Notes under the pieces: model-generated
Database searches by the model: none
What the model saw: only the letters and a program-made list of their open reading frames with translations
Told to the model about the DNA's origin: nothing
DNA from: Aquilaria yunnanensis
Lineage: Eukaryota; Streptophyta; Magnoliopsida; Malvales; Thymelaeaceae
NCBI GenBank assembly: GCA_039654915.1
Contig: CM077593.1
Span: forward strand, 37,418,501 to 37,482,500
Length of the DNA: 64,000 nt
Direction of reading: 5' to 3'
Program-made: the position numbers and the translations under genes
Part shown: piece after piece, positions 29,918-41,909 of the stretch
Position numbering within the stretch: position 1 is the stretch's first letter
Layout of the letters: each line of letters opens with the position of its first letter

Positions 29918-32900
29918 CTAAGTGTAGAATTTTTTCAAAGAATCTGAATGCCATGTATTTTTCAATTCTCCTCCTTCGGTATCGCCGAGCTTGTAGACTC
30001 CAGGATGAACTTCCTAGAGGACCAAATAGGGTCTATCCCAATTTACCCAAAGTACTCTGTGGGATGGTCTTCGGGCTTCAAGCTCAGCTCTTCAGAGGAT
30101 GAGGTCCCATTTTTTGATCCCTTTTCATTTGACGTGCAAGTTTGTAGCGATGGCTACTCTTTTTTGAAAGGCTTTTCTTCTAAGCTCGGCCATCTCTGTG
30201 CTCATCAATGAGGTCCAACTTGGTTCTTAGACCAAGGTTGTTCCTTTCTTCATCAAACACTTGTATCCTGACTGATGGGTGTGCGACCTCGATAAGGATA
30301 ATGGCCTTTATGCTGAAGATGAGTGAGAAGGGCGTCTCACCTGTGGCTTTTCTAGGGGTTGTTTGGTAGCCCCATAGGACACTCGAAAGCTCTCCTGGCC
30401 ATCTTCCATTTTCAAAAATTATTCTGTTGGACACTTCAACTTGCCCATTGCTCTGAGGATGGGCCACCGGGGTGAAGTGCAATTTAATTCCGAGGTCGGT
30501 TATGAAGTCCTGGAACCCTTTTTCAGTAAATTGGGAACCATTATTGGCTACTATCACCCTCGGAATGCCGAATCTGCATATGATGTTTTTCTAGACAAAT
30601 CTTTGTATGTCCTTTTCCAATATCGTTGCAAAAGGCTCTGCCTCGATCCATTTGGTGAAGTAGTCTACTATGACTACACAGAATTTCACTCCTCCGGGAG
30701 CAGTTGGGAGAGGCCCGATGAGGTCGATGCCCCATACAGTGAAGGGGCAGGGGTAGTTTGCCGAAGTTATCATCTTTGAGGGTAGTCTTTGGACAAGAGT
30801 GTGTCTTTGGCAATTGTTGCATTTTTGGACGAGCTACCTCTCATCCTTCCTCAGAGTAAGCCAGAAATATCCTTGCCGGAGGAGGACCCTGGCAAGGGCA
30901 TCGGTTCCTATGTGCAAACCACAAGCTCCCTTATGGATTTCTTTGAGGATCATTTCAACATTCTCTTCGTTGATAGACCTTTGTAATGGAGTTGCATACC
31001 TTTCTAGGAACAGTTCCTTCCCTATCAGGAAGTATCTTTATGAATGCTTTCGCACTTTGGCTGCTTCGAGAGGGCCCTCGAGAAGCTCCAAGGTTGACAG
31101 GGATTTTTTGATAGGGTACTTCCACCCTTGTCCCAAGGTTGTTACACACATTACCGCTATACTCGGTTGATGCAGTACCTCAGTAGACTTTTTTGATTTG
31201 GCCAAAGTGTCGGCCTCCATATTGTCTCGTTGAGGTACATTTTATATATGCACTGTGTCAAACTCTTGGATGAGCTTTTTAACGAGGTCATGGTACTTTG
31301 TCAAGGTCGGGTCCTTTGCGCCATAGTCCCCCGCCACCTGTCGGACTACTAGCTGAGAATCACTGTGGGCCTTTATATTTCTCACACCTACTTTTTTTGC
31401 CAACCGTAAGCCTGCTATGAGGGCTTCATATTCAGCAACATTGTTGGTGACATTGAATCTGAATTTGATGACCTTAATGGCTTTCATACCTTCGGGACCG
31501 CAAAGGACTGCTACAGCTCCTTGGTGTTCGGACTTAGAGGTTCCATCAACAAAGAGTGTCCATTCAGGTTCATCCTTTTCGAGGTCCTCGGGGGTATCCT
31601 CAGCTTTTGGCACTTCGGCGATGAAGTCTGCCAATGCTTGGGCCATTATTGCCCTTCTTGGCTTGTAATGATGTCGTACTCACTGAGCTCAATACACCAT
31701 TTTGATAGTCTTCCCGAGTGATCTACCCTCCTCATGACATCCTGAAGAGGTAGGTTACTTTGGACAGTAATAGGGTGTCCTTGGAAGTAAGGCCGCAACC
31801 TTCTAGTTGCCAATACTAAGGCGTAGATGGCCTTTTGTAGAAGAGGGTACCTAACTTCGGCACCGTGTAGGGACTTACTCACAAAGTATACCGGCCATTG
31901 CCTTCCTTATTCTTTCTTTACAAGCACCAAACTCACCGCTTTTTAGCTGACGGCGAGGTAAAGGATAAGAGGTTCTCTTTCCCTTGATTGCCGCAGTGTT
32001 GGCAGGCGGGTTAGGTAGCTTTTGAGCTCATCCCAGGCTCTTTGGCAGTCTGCATTCCAAGGACGTTCCTCGGAGCCGAAGGTGCCTCCATTTTTCGCTA
32101 CTTTGGCGAGCACTTTGAAGAATGGTCGGTACCAATCTCCATATCTGGAGATGAATCTGCTGAGGGAAGTGATTCTCCTAGTCAGCCTTTGCACGTCCTT
32201 GGTTGTTGTGGGAGTTCAGAATCCTAGCAAAGCCTTGACCTTTTCTGGGTTGGCACCGATACCTTTTTTTGATACCATGAATCCAAGGAACTTGCCCGCG
32301 TTCACCCCGAACACGCACTTCTCTGGGTTGAGATAGATTCCAAATTCCCGAAGTCGCTGGAAGGTTTCCTTTAAGTCTAAGATATGACTACTATGCAGTT
32401 TGCTCTTAACTATCATATCATCGACATATACTTCCATATTCCTCCCGATTTGGTTGTCAAACACCCTATTCATCAGCCTTTGGTACGTGGCCCCTGCATT
32501 CTTCAGACCGAAGGGCATTCTGACATAGTAGTAGGTCCCGTCTTTGGTGATGAAGGCTATTTTCTCCTCATCTGCGGGATCCATCTGAATTTGGTGGTAT
32601 CCACTGAAGGTGTTGAGGAAGTTAAGGAGACATGATTAGAAGTGGGTCATCATGAGGGAACATCACGGTAGACTAGTCTTTTCGAACAAGCTTGTTCGAT
32701 CGGTCACCGAACTCCATCATTGAGATTTCCCGTATTCTTCTCTTCCTCTTGGCTGAGGGTATCCCCGTGGTGATGGTCTGAATCACTCCCGCCGAAGGTG
32801 TTGGATTCTTTCTAGGACTTCGGTTCCAACGTCTGTGAAAATCGTAGTCCTAATCTTCTGCTTTTCTTTCCTCCTCTCTCCTACCCTTTGGGGAGGGCAT

Positions 32901-34445
32901 CCACAGGTAACACTGAAGTTGGCCCTGCTTTATCAAAGACTCGATGTACTTCTTCAGCTGGAAGCAATCCTCAGTGTCATGCCCATGGTCCCGATGAAAC
33001 TGGCAGAAGTTCTTAATGTTCTTCTTGTTCTCCGAGGTCATGGCCTTCGGACGTTAGATGGTTGTCCCTTGCCTTTCCATGGCCATCAGTATGTTTGTCC
33101 TTGTGGTATTCAAGGGAGTGAATGACATTTGCCTCTTCCTTTTTTGTTTTTGAGGTCTACCTCCACCCTCGACCGGGTACCGAGGTTGGTGAGCTTGAAC
33201 CTCGGTGTGATGGTGGTCAGACTTTGGTCCTCCCATCCACAGTTCTTCAGTAGTCATGTGTTGCTCCGCCCTTTGGTAGAATTCCCCAAGGGTGTCCGGG
33301 GGATCTTTGGAGAACTCGTCGAAGAGTTGTGAGTCTTTTCGAAGTCGTCTGAACATGGTGAGGATGTGGATTTTAGGAAGAAATTTGGGCACAGTTAGGG
33401 CTTTCTTATTGAACTTCTCGACATAGTTACGAATGGTCTCTCTATTCCTTTGTGCTATGTCAAACATCTGCACAGGCATCTTTGCCGTTGGTCTGCTTCT
33501 AATGAATTGTTGCATGAATACGGTCGACAACTCCTGGAAACCCATTATCGTCCCCGGGGCCAGGGAGTTATACCACACAGTCACCGGCTCGGAAAGAGTA
33601 ACTTTGAAGCACTTGCAGAGGGTGGCATCATCAGCACCATGCAACACCATGCTGCGCCTATACTTCGTTAGGTGAGCTTGGGGGTTGCTACGCCCATCAT
33701 ATGTTTCCAAGCATCGTACTCAGAAGTCACTTGGCATGGGTGCCTCTACTATTGCATGGATGAAGGGTGACTCTTCTCCGATAAAGGTCTCGAACAGCCT
33801 TGACTAGACAGGCTTCTGAGAAATTTGCCTTTCTACTTTTTTCGGCCTTTCTAGGAACTTCTCCATGAGGGTGGTAGTACTGGTCTCTTCTCTTTGCCTG
33901 CTGTCCTTTGGCAAAGGAGAGCGTCGTCTCCTTTTTGGGGAGTAACTTCATCGGCGGGGAAATTGCGACTTCCCCTCCGGTGATGAACTCCTCCGGCGGG
34001 AAGTTTTGGGTCATTTTGACGTTGTTTCTCAAGCACGACATCCTCTAAGGGGTACATCCTCAGTTGAGGACTCATCATGGAAGTCCTCACTTCTTGAACT
34101 CCGAGAAGTAGACTTAGAACTTCTCTCTCGACGGGCAGCTGGTAAGGGGGCCCTTCAGCCCGAAGGTGGTTGCGGCCACCTTTGGTTAAGCTGTTGTGTC
34201 ATCTCAGCTATAACAGAGCACTGAAAATCGCATATAAAGCTCTTCATGACTGTCAGATAACGTTCATGCTCAGGCAAAGAAGTCCCAAGGGCAGGTTGTT
34301 CAGTTGCCGGTTGAGTTTTCGGCGTGGATAGGGACTTCGGGAGTCCCTTGTCCTTAGAACGTGAAGTCTTAACAACGGCGACCTGGGAGTGAGTTCCCAC
34401 AGATAGTGCCAAATGATGCTCGGTGGCATCCTCATCGAATGACAT
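29918..34445 (-). pseudogene. gag-pol: Element W Gag-Pol, with deletion and stops
   Basis: The start ATG at 34445 lies in the LTR (MSFDEDATEHHLALSVG), with the primer site read through. In order: gag N-terminus (34155-34445), gag core with GFQELSTVFMQQFI (33054-33710) and a zinc-knuckle-like [14 protein letters not shown] (near 33000). Protease stops at PLLIM and jumps near 32635 into RT at LNTFSGYHQI, losing about 0.9 kb against Y. RT retains YVDD near 32415. Both RNase H domains (31242-32194) and integrase (29918-30780) are recognisable, including HPQSNGQVEVSN, but carry frameshifts and stops. Confidence 0.88.
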
Positions 34446-35241
34446 GCTGACCTGGAAGAGACTTCCTGTATGAAAGTGCCTGAAACACTCAGAAAAATGG
34501 GGGTTAGAGACTCCCCGGAATGTGTTTTCGGGGGAAGAGACCCTGACGCCCAAGTTAGTATCTGGAGAATAAGGAGCAAAAAGTGGGGAGTAGAGAGTAG
34601 GGAGTCTCCCTTCCCTTTTACCAAGGTCATTCCCAAGTTTTTATAGGAGGGCGTAGGGAGGAGGCCGTTTGACACAGCCCAGTCAGATCATGACACGTGT
34701 ATGGTGGGATGTAGTCCGTACCTTTGGAGATAGGTATCTCTAGCTAGCTGTAGGCCGTTCTGGCCAGAGGTTAGGGCTGTGTGGGAGGTTTATGTGTTAG
34801 GGGTGTGTACGAGGTCTCCGTGTCAGAGGCTCCTTAACCGCTTTTGTCGTATCTTCATGGAGCCTTCCGGTGAATGAGACCCCTTCGGCGTATAAGACCC
34901 CTTCAGACCGATATCACGACCGAGGGATACTAGAGGAAGCCCTTCAGTAGAGTGGGGAACCTTTGGTAAACGTTATTCCTTATTGAGGATGGTGATATCC
35001 CTTGCTGAACTTGGTGGGCTCTTCATTCCGAGGGCGGTAGTGCACAACCTTTCTGACGTCAGTCCCGTTATTCCCCAAGGGCAGTGGTGGGTCACCGAGG
35101 CCAGGGGGTCAAGGATAGTGAGGGCCCCCTCTTTCCCAAGGTTGGTTACTCATCCTTTCCAAGGGTGGTACTAGTCTTGCCAGAGGATAGTGCTTGTCAG
35201 ACAGCTTGGGTATTCTAAGGGTGATAGCCCTTCGACTATCA
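34414..35241 (-). repeat. 5' LTR of element W
   Basis: 828 bp, TGATGC at left and ATCA at right. It has a TATA-like CTATAAAAAC on the minus strand near 34636-34645. The outer end carries the inverted repeat TGATAG/CTATCA. It abuts the partial LTR of V at 35241/35242. Confidence 0.85.
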
Positions 35242-35562
35242 TTGCCTCCGAAGGTATGGACCAGATCTGGCCAAACACGTGTCATGATTTGGGTAAGTTA
35301 TGCAAAATGGCCTCCTCCCTCTACCCTCCTATAAATACTTAGGAGGCTCCTTTGTAAGAATAATGGGACTCTCTCCTTTACACTCCCTGCTTTCAAAACA
35401 ACCTCTCTTCCAAATACTGACTTGGGCATCAGAGGCTTTTCCCCCAGAAACACACTCTGGGGACCTCCTAATCCACTTTCTTTAAAGTCTTGCAGATATC
35501 TTCTCATTGAAAGTCTCTTCCAGGCTCACCATGTCATACGACGAAGATGCTGTCGGGTGTCA
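35242..35562 (+). repeat. Truncated 5' LTR of element V
   Basis: Only the last 321 bp of an LTR of about 830 bp. It ends GTGTCA at 35562, directly followed by the TTTGGTGCCGT primer site. TATA box TATAAATA at 35330-35337. The left part is missing at the junction with W. Confidence 0.8.
35330..35337 (+). promoter_or_regulatory. TATA box of V LTR
   Basis: TATAAATA in CCTCCTATAAATACTT. The W LTR has CCTCCTATAAAAAC on the other strand at the matching place, so the two promoters diverge from the junction. Confidence 0.6.
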
Positions 35563-38500
35563 TTTGGTGCCGTCTATGGGAACCCATTCTCAAGTCATCA
35601 TTGTTGAGACTTGACGTTCTAAGGACAAGGGACTCCCGAAGCCTCAATCCAATACGGAACCTCAAACAGCGACTAAAGAGCTAGCAGTAGAGACTTCACT
35701 GCCTAAGGATGAATGTCCTCTGATGGTCATGATGAGCTTTTTGCAAGATTTTCAGCACTCTGTTGTGGCTGAGATGACCCAGCAGCTTGACCAAAGGTGG
35801 TCTCAACCACCTCCAAGGGAAAGGGCATCTTCTCTAGCTATCCGCCAGGAGAAAGGCCCTAAATCACCTCACCGAAGTTCAGGAAGTGGGGATTTTCATG
35901 ACGACTCCTCAACGGAGAACATACCATCCAGGGGGCGGTGCATTGGGGGAGCGGTGTCAATAGATCCCAGAACTTCCCATTGGTGAAGTCCATCCCTAGA
36001 TAGGAAGTCCCAAGCCCCCCATCAATGAAGTTACTTTCCAAAAAGGAGACATTGCTCTCCGTTGCCGGCGACTACCAGGCAACGAGGAAAAGATAGCACT
36101 ACCATCCTCATGGATAGAATCCTAGAGAGGTTGGAGAAGGTTGAAAAACAAGTTTCTCAAAAACCTGTCTGGTCAAGGTTGCTGGAGACCTTCACCAGAG
36201 AAGAGTCACCCTTCATCCGTGTAGTAGTAAAGGCACCAATGCCAAGTGATTTCTGAGTACCACGCTTGGAAATGTACGATGGGTGCAGTGACCCCCAAGC
36301 TCACCTGACGAAATATAGGCATAGCATGGTGTTGATCACACCACCCTTTGCAAGTGTTTCAAAGTCACCTTGTTAGGGCCGACAACTGCGTGGTATAGCT
36401 CCCTGGCTCCCAAAACCATAATAGGTTTCCAAGAATTATCCATCGCATTCACCCAGCAGTTCATTGAAAGTAGACTAATGGCGAAGATTCCCATCCAAAT
36501 GTTTGACATAGCCCAAAAGAATGGGGAGACCATTCGAGACTATGTCAAGAGGTTTGACCGAGAAGCCCTGAGTGTGCCCAACTTCAGCTTTGAAATCCGC
36601 ATCATCGCCATCATCAGGGGACTTAGGAGAGATTCACAACTCTTCTATGAGTTCTCCAAAGATCCCCCCGACACCCTCAGAGAATTCTATCGAAGGGCAG
36701 AATAACACATGACAGTCGAAGAGCTGAGGATGGGAGGGCTGAAGTCTGATCACAATCACTCTAAGGGCAAGAGTCACCAACCTCAGTACCCCACCGAGGG
36801 TGGGGGCAGACCTCGGAAACAAAGGGGGAAAAGGCCAATACCATTCACTCCCCTAAACACGATGAGAATGAACATCTTGATGGCCCTGGAAAGGCAGGGA
36901 ATAACAATCCAATGTCCGAACACCATGACTTCGGACAATAAGAAGAACATGAAGAAATTCTACCAATTTCATCGGGGCCACGGGCATGACAACGAAGACT
37001 GCTTCCACCTAAGGAAGTACATTGAATCTTTGATCAAGCAAGGCCAACTTCGGTGCTACTTATGGATGCCGTTGCCCAAAGCCTGAGAAAGAAAGGAAGA
37101 AGAAAGGAAAGGAGAGGAAGAGAACTATGATTCTGATCGACGTCAGAACCGAAGTCCCTGAAAGCACCCACCACCTCTGGCAGAAATAATCCAAACAATC
37201 ATAACTGGAACACCCTTGGCTTATAGGAAAAGAAAGCCCGGGAAATCTTGACGATGGAATTCAGCAACCTGGTGAACAAGCTTGTTTAGAAAGACGGGTC
37301 TACCGTGAAGTTCCTTCATGATGACCCCCTCCTCATCATGGTAAGGATAGGGAACTAGAAGGTCAAAAGAGTACTCATCGATGATGGCTCCAACCTTGAT
37401 GTTTTGTTCTCCCACTTTTTGCCAAACTTGGGCATCTCCAAGGGTGATCTTAAACCTGTTACCTCCCCTACCTTCGGTGTAGGTCCCTCTAAACTCCCTA
37501 TGCTCGGGTGGATCGATCTGCCTTTGATGCCAAGGGGAACCTTAGTTCAGAATAAAGAAGAGCTCTTTGGCTCCATAATGATGAGGTTCATCATCATAGA
37601 TGTCCCTCCTTTATACAATGCCATCCTTGGAAGACAGACACAAGGAAATCTTCACCTTTGCCCAAATGTGAAGTACCTAACGGTCACGTTTGGTACAAAG
37701 GAGGGGGACGTCAAAATTGATCAAGCCAAAGTAAGGAAAGTCTTCGTGAAGGCAAGATAGAGCCCAATGAAAGTTCACGCACAGACTTCAGGAGAAAAGA
37801 GCATGGTTGGAAAAGAGGCAATAGGAGGAGAAAAAAGTGACTCTGAAAAAATAGAAACAGAGGATGTAGAGCTTGTCCCGGGCCGTAGTACTCGAGTGGG
37901 GAAAAAACTGGCTGAAGGTGACAAGGAAAAGCTTGTATCCCTTCTATTAATGAACAAAGATCTATTTGCCTACTCTCTGAGTGATATGCCTGGTGTGGAC
38001 CCTCGTATAATCCAACATTGCCTTAAAGTGTGTCCAGAGGTAAAGCATATTCGGCAGAAAAAATGTAGCCTCTCAGCATAGAAGAACAACTTTGTTAAAA
38101 CTGAAGTCCAATGGTTAACGGAGGCGGGCATAATAAGGGAGGTCAAGTACCCTGAATGGCTCAGCAACGTTGTCATTGCAACCAAAGAAGGGAGTGGTAA
38201 AGTCCAGATGTGCAACGACTTTCTAAACATAAATGATGCCCGCCTGAAGGACTCGTACCCTTTGCCACCAATAGACCAATTGGTAGACTCCACTGCCGAA
38301 TATGGTCGAGTTAGCTTCCTCGATGCTTTTAACGGATACCACCAAATTTAGATGGATCTTAAAGACAAGGAAAAAACCACCTTCATCACGGAAGTCGGGA
38401 CCTATTGTTACGACAGAATGCCCTTCAACCGTAAAAATGCAGGGGCAGTATACCAAAGGCTGATGAACAGGGTATTCGGCTCCCAAATTGAAAGAAATAT

Positions 38501-38976
38501 GGAAGTATACGTTGATGATATGATAGTTAAGAGTAAAATACCTAGTAGTCATATCATAGACATGCGGGAAACATTCCACCAATTTCAGAAATTTGGAATC
38601 CATCTTAACCTTGAAAAGTTCATGTTTGGGTTGACTGCTGGCAAATTCCTTGGGTTTATGGTATCCAAAAGAGCTATTGATGCTAACCCAGAAAAGGTTA
38701 ATGCTTTGCTAGGATTTTGAACTCCCACAACCACCAAGGATGTGCAGAGGCTTATGAGATGAATCACGACCTTTAGCAGATTTATCTCCAGATATCGCGA
38801 TCAGTGCCTACCATTCTTTAAAGTGCTCACAAAAGTGGTGAAAGATGATGGCAACTTTGGATCTGAGGAACATCCTTGGAATGAAGATTGCTAAAAAATT
38901 GGGATGAACTTAAGAGCTACTTAACCCATCTATTGACACTTCGGCAACCCTTGGAAGGAAAACCTCTCATCCTTTA
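35531..38976 (+). pseudogene. gag-pol: Element V Gag-Pol, gag to start of RNase H, degenerate
   Basis: ATG 35531 lies within the LTR (MSYDEDAVGCHLVPSMG). A stop follows after 27 codons, and many more frame breaks come later. Recognisable in order: MTQQLDQRWSQPP, gag core with GFQELSIAFTQQFI, a knuckle that lost its first Cys (YQFHRGHGHDNEDC, near 36960), and protease with VLIDDGSN near 37370-37395. The protease C-terminal part is well kept (NAILGRQTQGNLHLCPNVKYLTVTFG). RT has YVDD near 38510 and KFLGFMVSK. It breaks at LILY (38976), where chromovirus T is inserted, and resumes at 59681. Confidence 0.88.
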
Positions 38977-41077
38977 TGTCAGGACCATCCCTCAATGATT
39001 GGCCCAGGCCAAGAATGCAAGGGAAATGCAATAAAAACATGAGGGATTCAATTGAAAATGTGAATGGTGATGTAAATGCAAAACTGAGAACTTTTGGGTC
39101 CAAAATGCACAAGAAAAGTGACTATGGGGCTAACGGCAAGAAACAAAGTTTAAGGGTCACTTTGAAAGTTCTTTCAAGTACCTTAAGTAACACTAAAAAT
39201 GCATGAGGGATTACATTAGAGCATGCAAAATTAAGCAAAGTCGAGAAGGTTATTAAGTCCAATTAGTGGGACATGTGGCACCTAATTGCAATTTGCAAGC
39301 CTCCACTCAAAACCGAAAATGTTAGTTCCGGGTTGACTTTGTTTTTGCAAGCATCTAGTTGTTCTTGGCAAAGAGGAAGGCCGAGTCTTGAAGGTTTCAT
39401 GGTGAAACTTGTGAATTAAAGCATAAGGTGAGGAATTAAGCTTGCATGTTGGTGTTTCGGCCTAGGGTGACCTTGCCATTGAAGTTTCAAGCCAAGCCTT
39501 GGAGGATTAAGGCAAAACTGAAAGCTCAAGGTTGTGTTTGTGGGGTAAGGTTCATGATTCTACTTGATTTTGGTATAATTCCATGTTCAAGTGGATTAAC
39601 AGCATCTAAGTGATAGTAAATTATGCTATGTGATCATAGTTTCTAGATGGGCATATGGTTGAACTTTCGGGTTCATAAGGTTTGGCTAGCTAGTCCAATT
39701 AATGGCAAGTACTTAAGTTCTTAGTAAGTCAGCCAACTTACTCTTGAACTTGGAGCTCTAGTGGATTGGAGAATTGAAATGAGAAGGCTTGAAGTGCAAG
39801 AAATGGATATGTACTTGCTAGTGGTTTCGGCCGAGAACAACAATGTGGTGTGTGTGTGAGTTGTATGCCTTGTTTGCTTGAATGTGCTTGCTAACCCTTG
39901 TAGGTCGTATTATTATGCTTATATGTCTCATGTAGTATATGTGTACATGTATTATACTTGTGTTTTCTTTGCTTTCATGTCTTTCTTGCAGGTTAAGTTA
40001 TGCTTATGGGAGGTAAAGCTTTCGGCTTAACTAAATAAACTCATTATGAGTTGTAATGAACCTTACTGAGTATTAGTACTCATGCCCTTATTGATTATGT
40101 TTCAGGAAAAGGAATTGAGCTTGAGTGATCAATATTGTTGTTGTTTCTTGTGTACTAAGTTAGTACACAATTGACAAGGTATGTGCCAAAACTGAAACTT
40201 GGCTTGTTTAAGTACATGTGCAAGTCTTATGTTTTATGCCCAAAACTTATGTATTGAGTTTTGTAGGCCTTGTGTAGATTGTGGGACTTGTCTAGGTGAG
40301 AGAGATGGATGTGTGTTCTTGGGTCTTGTATGGTGGTTTGCATTCATGACCATGAACTTGGTCATAGGTCTTGTGCTCCAATGTTCGATCTTGTATTGTA
40401 CCCTTAAGGTACTTCTTGGGTATTATAGGTAGCTTGGACTTGTAATGCATAACTTTGGATTATTTTGGACAATGGGTACTCTTGGTATGTTGCCAAGTTA
40501 GAAGTACTTGTATGTAGGCTCTTTTGTGTATATAATTAGCCTCGGTTAAACTTGGTTTTAATGTATATATGTTATGGTTGATGGAATGCCAAGTTATGTT
40601 TGATTTATGTGCTTATGGAATTGTCATTATAAGATAAACATCTTGTGATCTCTACTTGGCCGAATACTCATGGGCATGAAAAACTTGTTTTCAAAATTGG
40701 TAAAGATGTGGGCTTCTTGCTTGTCATGCATTGGAGTAGCACACTTGATGAGCACACTTCCTTGACACTTAAAGATATATAAGTGTTTGCCTTGCCTTGT
40801 GTTGCAAGTTATTGACGTAGCCTTGCTTGTGTTGCAAGTTAGTGCTTTGGGCCTTGCCTTAAGCTACAAGTAAATGTACAGATCAACTCAATAAGCATCT
40901 TGGGGCACCTCCCAGGCCTTAAGCTTAAGAAAATAAGACTTAAACTAGCTAAAAGAAAGTTGGCCGAAACTAAAAGTAATTTGCAACATTTAGTAACACA
41001 AGAGTTTAATAACTTTCTGGGTAGTATGGTGAGTGGCACTGAGAGTGCACAGGCTGGGGCCTGTGTGGGGCGTGATA
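38977..41077 (+). repeat. 5' LTR of element T
   Basis: 2,101 bp starting TGTCAGG. The end reads GTGATA where the 3' LTR has GTAACA, so the terminus has mutated. The short frame near 40199-40432 also occurs in the 3' LTR at 58807 and is not a gene. Confidence 0.9.
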
Positions 41078-41086
41078 GGCTCTGTT

Positions 41087-41098
41087 TGGTATCAGAGC
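41087..41098 (+). promoter_or_regulatory. Primer-binding site of T (initiator Met tRNA)
   Basis: TGGTATCAGAGC, nine bases after the 5' LTR end. Confidence 0.9.
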
Positions 41099-41213
41099 TT
41101 AAGGTTTATAGCTTTGATTAAGTAAAGTGGTTAGCCTAGACTTGTTCCCACATAGGATTAAATAAGACTTGTGCTTATTGAGCATTTGTGAATAGCTGCA
41201 TCTTAAGTGCAGG

Positions 41214-41909
41214 ATGAGAACCGAAGATTTGGAAAGAGAATCCCTGGCACGGGAAGAAGCCAGAATTGCCCATCTTAGGGATGGAATATATACAGTTGAG
41301 CCTGAAAGATAGGCAGAGGCCACTGAGCCTAATTTGGCCAAAGAGCCAAATGCCAGGTTACGAGTACCTGGACCCAGCGGAGGAAGACAAGATAGGATGG
41401 AACTTATGATGGAAACACTATAGGCTATCATAGCTCAGCTTGTAGTGGGAATGCAAGCCTTGGCTAGAGGCCAAGCCCAGTCACAAGAAAATCCAAAACA
41501 AGTAGGAGCAGGAGAAAACTTTGAGGCTGAGGGCAGAAGAGGAAGGAGAAGGCCTAGCAAAGAGCGAATAAATTATGATCAGTCTAGCAAGAATGGAGGC
41601 AATCAGGAGGAAGATGAGGGTGATGAGGAGAGGAGGCACCCGAGAGCTAGAAGACTGATATCAGAAGTTAGACAGGAGCCTAAAACTGAGGAGGAGGAGG
41701 AGGGGAGCCCAGATATAGAGAAGTTGGATGCCTACATATATTCAAGGGGGACTGAACCTCCTACAGAGGTGACCACCAGAGGGAGATCATCTAGGAGTGG
41801 AAGCCGAAACATGGAAGTGAGAGAAGAGAGGTCCAGAAGAGGTGGACTAATGGAAGGCCAACTGGAGGGGTACCTGGCACTAGAACCTCCAGTTTTCAAA
41901 GGAGGTTGT
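41214..41909 (+). pseudogene. gag-pol: Element T Gag, N-terminal part
   Basis: The frame from ATG 41214 (MRTEDLERESLAREEARIAH) has in-frame stops at 41310-41312 and 41421-41423. It then stays open through a highly charged Glu/Arg-rich region to EPPVFKGG, the start of the gag core. There a copia solo LTR is inserted; the frame resumes at 53182 with DPDEAEFWVYQVEKFF. Confidence 0.82.

Larger units (their letters stand above)
29542..35241 (-). mobile_element. Element W: deleted Tat-type element
   Basis: Minus-strand element with gag-pol remnants and its own 5' LTR at 34414-35241. The antisense gene is wholly absent: internal sequence next to the shared LTR corresponds to the spacer that lies after the antisense gene in Y. 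No target duplication was found at the outer ends. Confidence 0.8.

Noticed and set aside
20180..35246. Z and W together as one large insertion into X
   Set aside because: The flanks CCATT and TTGCC do not match and X does not continue to the right of 35241.
40199..40432. Small Cys-rich frame, also at 58807
   Set aside because: It lies at the same place in both LTRs of T and the frame is altered between them.
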